Part shown: one piece after another, positions 1-6,999 of the stretch | Numbering within the stretch: the first letter of the stretch is position 1 | How the letters are laid out: every line of letters begins with the position of its first letter | Origin: Opitutaceae bacterium | GTDB lineage: Bacteria; Verrucomicrobiota; Verrucomicrobiia; Opitutales; Opitutaceae | DNA: 9,890 nucleotides | Direction of reading: 5' to 3' | NCBI GenBank assembly: GCA_031282705.1 | Contig: JAITDF010000708.1 | Span: 1-9,890 of the forward strand | Position numbers and translations under genes: made by a program | The notes under the pieces: model-generated | Told to the model about the DNA's origin: nothing | Seen by the model: only the letters and a program-made list of their open reading frames with translations | Database searches by the model: none

Positions 1-3000
1 GCTTCGTAGGCGGCGCGCGCGTGGGTGAGGCCGCCGCCGGGGCGGGGGCGGATGACGATTTCGCGGAAGCCGGGCGCGGCGGTGTCGATGCCGGCGACGT
101 GCCGGTAGAGCGCCTCGCCGACCGCGCCGAAGCCGTAGTGGTTGAACGAATTCATCGCGACGGCCTGGAAGCCCTCGCCGGGCGTCCATCCGTCCCAGCG
201 TTCCCACATGGTGGTGGCGCCGAGTTTCACCTGATACAGCCACGAGGGGTAGGTGTCCTGCATGAGCACGCGCCAGGCGGTGGCGTCGAGGCCGGCGTTG
301 AACAGCGCGGGCATGAGGCGCGGGGTGCCGATGAAGCCGGTGGCGAGGTGCCAGTCGAATTTCTTGATTTCGTCGTTGAACCTGGCCGCCATTTTTTCGC
401 GGAGGCGCGGGGGCGCGAGGTCCATGGTGAAGGCGAGGGCGTAGCCGGTCTGGCTGCTTTCGAGGATGGAGCCGTCGTCGCGCAGAAACTCGCGCTCGAA
501 GGCCGCGCGCACCTCGTCGCGCAACGCGGCGAAACGCGCGGCGTCGGCGTCGCGGCCGATGGCGCCGGCCAGCCGCGACATGAGGGCGCAGAGGTGGGCG
601 TAGCAGGCGGTGTCCATGACCTCGATTTTGGCGGCGCCGCCCTTGTGGAGCCAGTCGCCGTAGCCGCCGACGAGGACGATGCCGTCGCGCGCGCGGCATT
701 CCAGCCAGTCGATGTAGCGGGCGAGGGCGTCGAAGTGGCGCTCGATGGGGCGCGTCTCGCCGTAGTGCCACCAGAGGTCGTGGGTGACGATGATGGCGGC
801 GTCACTCCAGGCGGTGGCGGGGCGCGCGTGGTTGCCGGGGAAGGCGGGCGCGAGGACGGGGAAGACGCCGGCGGCGCTTTGCGCGTCGGAGACGAGGGAT
901 TCGAGCCAGCGTTCGAGGAAGGCGCGGGTGTCGAAGTTGTAGGAGGCGGTGCGGGCGAAGAATTGCGCGTCGCCGGACCAGCCGAGGCGTTCGTCGCGCT
1001 GGGGGCAGTCGGTGGGGATTTCGAGGTAGTTGCCGCGCTGGCTCCAGATGATGTTTGAAAAAAGCAGGTTGAGGCGCGGGTCGGAGCATTCAAACCAGCC
1101 GGTGCGTTTCATCGGGGTGTGGACGACGAGGCCGGTGAAGTCCGCCGGGGCCGGGGCCTGCGCGAGGCCGCGCGCTTCGAGGTAGCGGAAGCCGTGGAAG
1201 GTGAAGCGCGGCTCCAGCGTCTCGCCGGCGGGGTCGCCGCGCAGCCAGAATTCGTCCGCCGCCGAGGCGCCGCGCAGGTTGGAGGTGTGGAGGGAGCCGT
1301 CGGGGTTGAGCATTTCGCCGTGGCGGAAAACGACGCGGGCGCCGGCGGGGCCGCGTGTTTTGAGGCGCGCCCAGCCGGTGAAATTCTGCCCGAAGTCGGC
1401 CAGCCAGACGCCGGGGGCGAGCTCGCGCACCGAGAGCGCGGGCAGCGTTTCGGTGACGCGCGCGCCGTCGAGCGTGGCGCCTTCGACCACGGTGCGCGCG
1501 AGCCGGTTGGGGGCGTCGTCGGGCAGCGAGCGGTGGCCGGTGGCGGCGCATTCCCAGGCGGAGTCGTCGAAGCCGGGGCGGGTCCAGCCCGGCTGCTCCA
1601 GGCGCGCGTCGCAGCCGCAGCCTTGCATGAGGTCGGCGTAGCGCACGGGGCCGAAGGCGGCTTTCCACGAGTGGTCGGTGGGGACGCGCGTGACGGCGCC
1701 GCCGGCGTGCTCGATCACGAGCAGGGCGCGGGCGCGCGGGTAGCCGCCATAGATGTGGCGCTGGCCGGAGCCGCCCATCACGCCGGCGAACCAGCCGTCG
1801 GCGAGGGTGATGCCGATGGCGTTGGGGCCGGCGGCGAGCAGGGCGGTGACGTCGTGCGTCTGCGCGTGGAGGCGGCGGGCGTATTCGGTGCAGCCGGGCG
1901 CGAAGTGGTTTTCGCCGACGCGGCGGCCGTTGATTTCGATTTCGTAAATGCCGGCGGCGGTGGCGACGAGCGTGGCGCGGCGGACGGGTTTTTCCACGGA
2001 AAACTCCTTTCGCAACATCGCCGCCGGCGCGTAGTGGTGCGTGAGGTTTTCGGGGGTGTTCCAGACGCGGGGGAGAAGTCCGGGGGTTTTCCACGCGGCG
2101 GCGGCGAGTCCGTCGGGCGTGGCGGCGGCGGACTCGGCGAAGAGCCATGTGGCGTCGAGCGGGATGCGGCGCACGGCGGTGTCGGCGACGGGGGCGGCGG
2201 TGATGTCGGCGGTGATGGTGACGGTGGCGGGGAACAGCTCGATTTCGCCGAGCACGGCGGGGGCGTAGCCGTCGTTTTGCGTCACGCGCAGGGCGATGCG
2301 GTTTTCGCCGTCGCGGAGGCATGGGGCGAGGTCGATCTGCCGCGCGATTTCCCAGCGGGCGGCGGCGCCGGCGCGGTGGCCGTTGAGCCAGATTTCGCAC
2401 TCCATGTCGGGCACCAGCCAGATGACGGCGCGGGCGAGCGCGGCCCTGTCGTCCACGCGAAAGGTTTTTGCGAACCAGGCGGTGAGCGGGTGGCCGGCGG
2501 CCATGTCGGTGTCGGTGGGCGGGGTGTGGATTCTGGCGTCGATGGCGGAGCGGGGTTGCGGGCGTTTTTTCACGCCGCTCATCACGGCGCTCACCCACTT
2601 GAGCTGGCGGCGCGCGGCGCGCCGGCGCTGGGCGTCGGTGAGGAGTTCGTTGCGCTGGGCGTCGGTCGGGTCGAGGCCGATCCAGTCGCCCGGCCAGTCT
2701 TTCAGCGTCGCCGTTTCCTCCAGGCCGCGCGACCAGGTGGCCGGCTCGCTCCAGCCGGAGGCGGCGCCGGCGGCGTCCCACACGCGCACCTTCCACCAGA
2801 CTTGCTGGAGCGCGTCGAGCTTGCGCCCGGCGAAAACCGCGCGGGTGTCCGGAGCGGAGACGCGCCCCGAGTCCCACACGTCGCCGGTGTCCGCCGCGAG
2901 TTTTTCGGGGGAGGAGGCCGTGAGGATTTGCCATGCGCCTTGGGCGAGGCCGCGGTCGCCGGCGCGGACGGCCTCAAGCCGCCACGTGAGCCGGGGCTTC

Positions 3001-3158
3001 GTTTCACGGAGGCCAAGCGGGTTGTCGCGATGCTCGCAGCGCGGCTCCACCGGGCGGATGGTGGCGGGGCCGGTGGTGGTGGCAATGGCGGCGGGGGCGG
3101 CGGCGGCGGGGGCCGGGAATGGGGCGCGCGCGGCGTGGATGACGGTGTTTGATTTCAT
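1..3158 (-). CDS. Alpha-L-rhamnosidase, GH78 family (C-terminal end cut off by window edge)
   Basis: This enzyme is predicted to hydrolyse terminal alpha-L-rhamnose from glycans or glycosides by an inverting mechanism. The frame opens with ATG at 3158 and stays open to base 1, giving at least 1052 residues. The N-terminal region has an Ig/Fn3-like segment (WWKVRVWD). Two beta-sandwich modules typical of bacterial rhamnosidases follow, one from about residue 226 (AWFAKTFRV) and one from 381 (MLRKEFSV). The (alpha/alpha)6 catalytic domain carries the family signature PTDCPQRDERLGWSGD at about 715-730. Within it E723 is the likely general acid, and E986 in MWERWDGWTPGEGF is the likely base. The sequence leaves the window at the usual closing motif (IVIRPRPGGGL), so only a few dozen residues are probably missing. 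The first ~35 residues are Ala/Pro/Thr-rich and do not resemble a clear signal peptide, so location is uncertain. It lies 106 bases downstream of the GH2 gene with no terminator seen between them, so co-transcription is likely. No Shine-Dalgarno sequence precedes the ATG. Confidence 0.93.
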   Translation of the reverse strand, partial: MKSNTVIHAARAPFPAPAAAAPAAIATTTGPATIRPVEPRCEHRDNPLGLRETKPRLTWRLEAVRAGDRGLAQGAWQILTASSPEKLAADTGDVWDSGRVSAPDTRAVFAGRKLDALQQVWWKVRVWDAAGAASGWSEPATWSRGLEETATLKDWPGDWIGLDPTDAQRNELLTDAQRRRAARRQLKWVSAVMSGVKKRPQPRSAIDARIHTPPTDTDMAAGHPLTAWFAKTFRVDDRAALARAVIWLVPDMECEIWLNGHRAGAAARWEIARQIDLAPCLRDGENRIALRVTQNDGYAPAVLGEIELFPATVTITADITAAPVADTAVRRIPLDATWLFAESAAATPDGLAAAAWKTPGLLPRVWNTPENLTHHYAPAAMLRKEFSVEKPVRRATLVATAAGIYEIEINGRRVGENHFAPGCTEYARRLHAQTHDVTALLAAGPNAIGITLADGWFAGVMGGSGQRHIYGGYPRARALLVIEHAGGAVTRVPTDHSWKAAFGPVRYADLMQGCGCDARLEQPGWTRPGFDDSAWECAATGHRSLPDDAPNRLARTVVEGATLDGARVTETLPALSVRELAPGVWLADFGQNFTGWARLKTRGPAGARVVFRHGEMLNPDGSLHTSNLRGASAADEFWLRGDPAGETLEPRFTFHGFRYLEARGLAQAPAPADFTGLVVHTPMKRTGWFECSDPRLNLLFSNIIWSQRGNYLEIPTDCPQRDERLGWSGDAQFFARTASYNFDTRAFLERWLESLVSDAQSAAGVFPVLAPAFPGNHARPATAWSDAAIIVTHDLWWHYGETRPIERHFDALARYIDWLECRARDGIVLVGGYGDWLHKGGAAKIEVMDTACYAHLCALMSRLAGAIGRDADAARFAALRDEVRAAFEREFLRDDGSILESSQTGYALAFTMDLAPPRLREKMAARFNDEIKKFDWHLATGFIGTPRLMPALFNAGLDATAWRVLMQDTYPSWLYQVKLGATTMWERWDGWTPGEGFQAVAMNSFNHYGFGAVGEALYRHVAGIDTAAPGFREIVIRPRPGGGLTHARAAYE

Positions 3159-3264
3159 GGGAGGGGAAATGCGGAGGGCGGGGCGTGTTTTTTGCTGTCC
3201 GCGGATTGCACGCATTTGCAGAGATTATTTGGATGTCTTCCGTTGTCCAGTGGCGGGGAATCTT

Positions 3265-5085
3265 TTATCCGGAGGGTTGCGCGTTGATGACTTCGCGGTT
3301 GGCGGCGCGGACGGCGGCGGGGGAGACCTTCAGTTCCTTGCGGTCGTAGGTATAGAGGCCGTTGGTCTCGTTCTCCACGTCGGTGATTTGTGTATAGACG
3401 GCGGCGGCATAGCCCCGCCCGACAAGGTCGCGCAGCATCGCGGCGTATTTTATATACTGGCCAGTCACTTCCTCCGTGCTGCTTTTCACGTCTTTCACGT
3501 CTTTGTAGCTCCAGTTTTGGCCGGCCTCGTCCCAGAGGTGGCCTTTCAGGGCATGGCCGATGCCGCCGTATTCGCCGAGCACGAGCGCCTTGTCAGTGTA
3601 GCCGGGGAACAGCCTCGGTTCGGGATAGTGGTGGATGTCAACAATGTCGCCGCAGGGGCGCATGTTGCCGCCGCTGGCGGGGTTGACGATGCGCGAGGGG
3701 TCGCGCTGCTTTGTCCAGGCTGCGACTTTTTCGGTGTCGAACTGGCCCCATGCCTCGTTGAACGGCACCCATACGACGACCGAGGGGTGGCCTTTGCAGG
3801 CGTCCATGATTTCGCCCCATTCCTTGTAATAATTGCTCTTGGAGAGCGGCGTGCGCAGCGCGTCCGCGCCGCCGCCGGGTTCGTTGCGGCCCCATTTCGC
3901 TCCGAGGCCGTGGCCGGGCGTGCCGGGCATGTCCTGCCAGACGAGGATGCCTTCGCGGTCGCAGTGGTGATACCAGCGCTGCGGCTCGACCTTCACGTGT
4001 TTGCGAATCATATTAAAACCAAGCTCCTTGGTTTTTATAATATCAAAACGCAGCGCCTCGTCGGTGGGCGCGGTGTAGAGGCCGTCGGGCCACCAGCCTT
4101 GGTCGAGCGGGCCGAAGTGGAAGCAGTTTTTATTATTCAACTGGAGGCGGATGACGCCGGCGGCGTCGCGCTTCATGGAGATTTTGCGAAAGGCGGCGTA
4201 GGAGCGGACTTCGTCGGCGGTCTTCCCGCCGCCGCCGCCGGGCAGGCGCGCGCGCAGGTCGTAGAGTTTCGGGTTTTCGGGGGACCAGTGGACGGGGTTT
4301 TTCAGGGTGAACGTCAGGGGTTCGCCAGCGTGGCCGCGCGCGGTGGCAAGGATTTTGTTGTTGTCGAGCAGCTCCACCCCGACGACGCCGCTTCCACCTT
4401 GGACGGTCACGGCGAGGGTGCCGTTGTCGATATCCGAGACGGCCTGAATGTCTTTTATATAATTTGGCGGCACCGGCTCCAGCCAGACGGTCTGCCAGAT
4501 GCCGGTGACGGCGGTGTACCAGATGCGTTTCGGGTCTTGCACCTGCTTGCCGGTGGGGTGGTCGAGGGCGTCGGTCGGGTCCCAGACGCGGACGAGAAGG
4601 GTGTTCGGGCCGGCAGGGGCGAGGAGGCGGGTGATGTCAAAGGAGAAGGGGGTGTAGCCGCCGGTGTGCGAGCCGGCGGGCGCGCCGTTGACAAACACGT
4701 CGGCGCGCCAGTCCACCGCGCCGAAGTGGAGGAGGATGTTTTTTCCGCGCCAGGCGGGGGCGGCGGGGAGGGTGAAACGGCGTTGATACCAGAGTTCGTT
4801 GCCTGGGCCGACCTTGCGTTGCACGCCGGAGAGTGAGGATTCGACGGGGAAGGGCACGAGGAGCCGTCCGTCGAAGGCGGCGGGGAGCGCGGCGCCTTTT
4901 GGGGTGATGGCGTAGTCCCAGAGGCCGTTGAGATTTTGCCAGTCGGGGCGGACGAGGCGCGGGCGCGGATACTCGGGCAGGGGGGTGCCGGGCGTGACTT
5001 GCGCGGCCCACGGGGTTTTTATGAGGTCGCCGGCGGGCGCCCAGGCGGCGGCAGCGGCAGCGGTGGTGGTGGCGGTGGTGAGCAT
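3265..5085 (-). CDS. GH2 family beta-glycosidase (beta-galactosidase/beta-glucuronidase-like)
   Basis: This is predicted to be a retaining glycosidase removing terminal beta-linked sugars such as galactose, glucuronate or mannose; the exact substrate cannot be read from the sequence. Using GTG at 5127 (620 aa) for numbering, the sugar-binding beta-sandwich covers about residues 65-215, from LNGLWDY through WYQRRFTLP and VFVNG to TGIWQTVWLEPV. A short Ig-like domain covers about 220-310 and a TIM barrel runs to the end. The acid/base is E458 in VPFNEAWGQFDT and the nucleophile is E519 in LVLGEYGGIG. The protein is short for GH2 and lacks the extra C-terminal domains of LacZ. I chose ATG 5085 (606 aa); GTG 5127 adds 14 residues and neither has a ribosome binding site. 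Either start leads into a TTATTTAAAAAAWAP stretch encoded by GGC/GGT-type triplet repeats, which is at best a weak secretion signal. The repeat array lies upstream and GH78 downstream. Confidence 0.92.
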   Translation of the reverse strand: MLTTATTTAAAAAAWAPAGDLIKTPWAAQVTPGTPLPEYPRPRLVRPDWQNLNGLWDYAITPKGAALPAAFDGRLLVPFPVESSLSGVQRKVGPGNELWYQRRFTLPAAPAWRGKNILLHFGAVDWRADVFVNGAPAGSHTGGYTPFSFDITRLLAPAGPNTLLVRVWDPTDALDHPTGKQVQDPKRIWYTAVTGIWQTVWLEPVPPNYIKDIQAVSDIDNGTLAVTVQGGSGVVGVELLDNNKILATARGHAGEPLTFTLKNPVHWSPENPKLYDLRARLPGGGGGKTADEVRSYAAFRKISMKRDAAGVIRLQLNNKNCFHFGPLDQGWWPDGLYTAPTDEALRFDIIKTKELGFNMIRKHVKVEPQRWYHHCDREGILVWQDMPGTPGHGLGAKWGRNEPGGGADALRTPLSKSNYYKEWGEIMDACKGHPSVVVWVPFNEAWGQFDTEKVAAWTKQRDPSRIVNPASGGNMRPCGDIVDIHHYPEPRLFPGYTDKALVLGEYGGIGHALKGHLWDEAGQNWSYKDVKDVKSSTEEVTGQYIKYAAMLRDLVGRGYAAAVYTQITDVENETNGLYTYDRKELKVSPAAVRAANREVINAQPSG

Positions 5086-5156
5086 GGCGGGTTTAAGTTT
5101 AAAGCACTTTGAACAATCATTTCTCACGCGGAGGCGTGGAGAACCAGGCAGGGCAG

Positions 5157-5246
5157 GCGTCCCGCTTGCCTCTGCCTGACGGGAGCAGGGTGCTCCCTGC
5201 CGCTTTGGGGCGGCGCGCTTTGCGCGCCGTCAGGCAAGCGGGACGC
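5157..5246. repeat. Inverted repeat enclosing nested hairpins
   Basis: The arms at 5157-5171 and 5232-5246 are perfect 15-base reverse complements. An alternative 9-base stem pairs GCCTGACGG (5174-5182) with CCGTCAGGC (5227-5235). Inside these lie two smaller hairpins: GGGAGCA/TGCTCCC around 5181-5197, and GGCGCGC/GCGCGCC at 5212-5228 with a TTT loop. If transcribed, the segment would form a multi-branched structure upstream of the GH2 gene. It could also be a mobile repeat unit bounded by inverted ends. Confidence 0.65.
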
Positions 5247-5298
5247 TCGCCCTACTTCCCAATCTGGCAAGCGGGACGCTTGCCCTGCGGCCCAATCT
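5233..5298. repeat. 33-base tandem direct repeat, two copies
   Basis: Bases 5233-5265 and 5266-5298 are two adjacent 33-base units. Both begin GGCAAGCGGGACGC and end CCCAATCT, with only a few differences in the middle (CTCGCCCTACTT against CTTGCCCTGCGG). The unit carries the repeat core plus a shared CCCAATCT tail. This suggests local duplication by slippage or unequal exchange inside the array. Confidence 0.8.
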
Positions 5299-5477
5299 GG
5301 AGGGCATCCCGCTTGCCCAGCGTCCCCAAAGCCGCCGCGCGAGCTTTTCAATGAGTTCATGTTGTTTTTTGATTTTTCAAAGCTGCGCGGATTGGCCGCA
5401 GGGCACGAAAGGAATGCGGTTTGACGTTAACCGCCGCGTTTCATGCGTGTTTCCAAACACCCCGGTTTCCTTCACAG

Positions 5478-5495
5478 GCCGGCGGCCCCGCCGGC
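5478..5495. other. Short GC-only hairpin downstream of GH1
   Basis: GCCGGCGG (5478-5485) is the reverse complement of CCGCCGGC (5488-5495), with two bases between them. A second weaker stem, CCCCG/CGGGG, lies at 5505-5523 and is followed on the plus strand by TTTT. They lie 60 to 110 bases past the GH1 stop and may add to transcript termination or 3'-end protection. In DNA this rich in G and C, chance is also possible. Confidence 0.3.
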
Positions 5496-5552
5496 GCCGC
5501 CGCGCCCCGGGCTTTGCGCGGGGTTTTCAAACCGCCCGCAAGTGAAAACACG

Positions 5553-5589
5553 ATAATGCGCCGGGGAGGTTTCATTTTGCGCGCATTAT
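5553..5589 (-). terminator. Possible terminator hairpin overlapping the GH1 stop codon
   Basis: On the minus strand ATAATGCGC (from 5589) pairs perfectly with GCGCATTAT (to 5553) across a 19-base loop. The descending arm is followed by CGTGTTTT, a broken T-run. The upstream arm includes the TAA stop of the GH1 gene. Position and shape fit an intrinsic terminator for the lyase-GH1 unit, but the loop is long and the T-run imperfect. Confidence 0.4.
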
Positions 5590-6986
5590 AAACCACCGCC
5601 ATTTGTCCTGATGATTTCGGAATACCAGCGGGCGGAATCTTTGAGTGTGCGTTTTTGTGTCTGCATATCAACATGCACAAGGCCGAAGCGGTGCTGGAAA
5701 CCTTGCGCCCACTCGAAATTATCGAGCAGCGACCAGTGAAAATATCCGGCGACCGGCACGCCATCCCGCCCCGCCCGCGAAAACTCGCGCAGGTAGCGTG
5801 CAAGAAAATCAATGCGGTTGGGGTCGTGCACGCGGCCGTCGAGCGCAATCCAGTCGGCGCAGGAAATGCCGTTTTCGGTGATGAGCACGGGCAGTTTATA
5901 GCGTTCATGGAAAAACCGCGCCCCGTGGTATAGCGACTCGGGATGCACGGTGCCGCGCATGTGGGTCATCGGGAAACCGGGGGGCTCCGGGACCGTGACC
6001 GCGCGCCCGCCGCCGTCGCCGCTGTCGCGCACGAGGCGCTCGGCGGTGTAGATGTTGAGTCCGCAAAAATCGAGCGGCTGGCAAATCGTGCGCATGTCGG
6101 CGTCGGTGATTTTGGGCAGATGCGGGGCGAAGCGCGCGAGTCCGTCGTCCGGGTAGCGCCCGAGATAAACCGGGTCCGACCACCAGGTGTTGTTCTTCAT
6201 GAAATCGCTCTCGATGGTGAAACAGGCGCGTTTCGCGGCGGCGACGTCGGCGGCGGAATCCGTCGCGGGCACGTGGACGTGCGCGATGGGCGCCCAGCCG
6301 ATCCGGGCGTCCCTGCGCGCGCGGGCGCGGAGCGCTTGCACGGAAAGCCCGTGCGCGAGGAGCGTGTGGTGCGCGGCGGCGAGCACGTCGGAGATGCCGA
6401 GCCTGAGGCCGGGCGCGTGCCGGCCTTCCTGCAGGCCGACGCCGATGAAGCATTGCGGCTCGTTGTGCGTGAACCAGCCGGCGACGCGGTCGCCGTGGCG
6501 TTTCGCGACCAGCTCCGTGTATTCGGAAAACCAATGCGGGCTTTCGGGATTGAGCCAGCCGCCGCGGCGGTGGAGCGCGAGCGGATAATCCCAGTGGTTG
6601 AGCGTCACCCACGGCTGGATGCCGGCGGCGAGGAGCGCGTCGATGAGCCGGTCGTAGAAGGCAAGGCCTTTTTCGTTGGACGCGCCCGTGCCGCCGGGAA
6701 TCACACGCGGCCACGAAATGGAGAAACGGTATGCCTGCAGGCCGATTTCCCTCATGAGCGCGACGTCTTCGCGCCAGCGGTGATAATGGTCGCACGCGAC
6801 GTCGCCCGTGTGGCCTTCCCAAATGCGGCCGGGTTGTTTGCAAAGATCGTCCCAAACGGAAGGGCCGCGTCCGTCCCCGGCGGCGGCGCCTTCGATTTGA
6901 TACGCAGCGGTGGCCGCGCCCCAGAGGAAGTTTTTCGGGAAAGCGCGCGGGGTGTCCGTGCTCATGCTCATGTTGGAGGTGGTCAT
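5586..6986 (-). CDS. GH1 family beta-glucosidase
   Basis: This retaining glycosidase is predicted to release glucose (or a related sugar) from the non-reducing end of beta-linked oligosaccharides. It has 466 residues, the normal family length. The N-terminal GH1 signature is complete (FLWGAATAAYQIEGA, about residues 19-33), followed by the conserved NHWD. The acid/base is E176 in FTHNEPQ and the nucleophile is E371 in LITENGIS. The aglycone/sugar-site motif WSLLDNFEWAQGF lies near the C terminus. There is no signal peptide, so it is probably cytoplasmic and acts on imported oligosaccharides. The start ATG lies 13 bases after the lyase stop, indicating an operon. Internal ATGs at residues 6 and 8 are alternative starts and none has a Shine-Dalgarno sequence. 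Small differences such as THNEPQ in place of the common TFNEPW occur in natural GH1 subgroups and do not suggest loss of activity. Confidence 0.96.
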   Translation of the reverse strand: MTTSNMSMSTDTPRAFPKNFLWGAATAAYQIEGAAAGDGRGPSVWDDLCKQPGRIWEGHTGDVACDHYHRWREDVALMREIGLQAYRFSISWPRVIPGGTGASNEKGLAFYDRLIDALLAAGIQPWVTLNHWDYPLALHRRGGWLNPESPHWFSEYTELVAKRHGDRVAGWFTHNEPQCFIGVGLQEGRHAPGLRLGISDVLAAAHHTLLAHGLSVQALRARARRDARIGWAPIAHVHVPATDSAADVAAAKRACFTIESDFMKNNTWWSDPVYLGRYPDDGLARFAPHLPKITDADMRTICQPLDFCGLNIYTAERLVRDSGDGGGRAVTVPEPPGFPMTHMRGTVHPESLYHGARFFHERYKLPVLITENGISCADWIALDGRVHDPNRIDFLARYLREFSRAGRDGVPVAGYFHWSLLDNFEWAQGFQHRFGLVHVDMQTQKRTLKDSARWYSEIIRTNGGGL

Positions 6987-6999
6987 TTATGGGTGGTTG

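Larger units (their letters stand above)
5151..5330. repeat. Array of GC-rich palindromic intergenic repeats
   Basis: At least four copies of a core reading GGCAAGCGGGACGC or its reverse complement occur within 180 bases. They lie at 5157-5170 (inverted), 5233-5246 (direct), 5266-5279 (direct) and around 5303-5317 (inverted, with a T for C change). Several copies are themselves partly palindromic; for example 5302-5318 has arms GGGCA and TGCCC. The copies form a 15-base perfect inverted repeat (5157-5171 with 5232-5246) and a 33-base tandem pair. This resembles an interspersed REP-like or MITE-like family rather than a CRISPR: spacing is irregular, orientation alternates and the spacers are not uniform. 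My recollection that similar repeats are common in Opitutaceae intergenic regions is an impression, not a search result. Confidence 0.8.
5086..5585. other. Intergenic region between GH1 and GH2 genes, no convincing gene
   Basis: This 500-base gap holds a possible terminator for GH1 at its right end, a GC-rich hairpin region (5478-5523), an AT-richer stretch (about 5345-5390) and the palindromic repeat array (5151-5330). Short open frames exist on both strands, but they are made of repeat-encoded Arg/Ala/Pro/Leu-rich peptide or lack recognisable sequence and start signals. The GH2 promoter should lie here. The AT-richer stretch around 5345-5390 contains a minus-strand TTGAAA that could be a -35 box, but I see no well-placed -10 partner, so no promoter is called. 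Confidence 0.6.

Noticed and set aside
1090..2934. Minus-strand open frame of 614 codons in a different frame from GH78
   Set aside because: The product is an Arg/Pro/His-rich repeat-like string typical of an out-of-frame reading of GC-rich coding DNA.
1119..3152. Plus-strand open frame of 677 codons opposite GH78
   Set aside because: Its Gly/Val/Ala-rich product without motifs is a shadow of GH78, which has the full family signature on the other strand.
4015..4035. Hairpin with a T-run (AAAACCAAG/CTTGGTTTT) resembling a terminator
   Set aside because: It lies within the GH2 catalytic domain coding sequence, encoding IIKTKELGF, and the T-run side faces the plus strand where there is no gene.
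2296..4836. Very long plus-strand open frame (846 codons) spanning the GH78-GH2 boundary
   Set aside because: It lies antisense to two well-supported enzymes and its product has no recognisable domain. Long antisense frames are expected where GC-rich codon use removes stop codons.
5151..5330. Possible CRISPR array
   Set aside because: The copies alternate in orientation, spacing is irregular, two copies are directly tandem, and there are no unique spacers of constant length or cas genes.
5124..5360. Short open frames on both strands in the GH1-GH2 intergenic region
   Set aside because: Their peptides (RASRLP/QAGRLP-like strings) are simply translations of the palindromic repeats.
5505..5527. 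CCCCG/CGGGG hairpin followed by TTTT as a plus-strand terminator
   Set aside because: No plus-strand gene precedes it; the stem is only five pairs with a nine-base loop, so chance in GC-rich DNA is likely.
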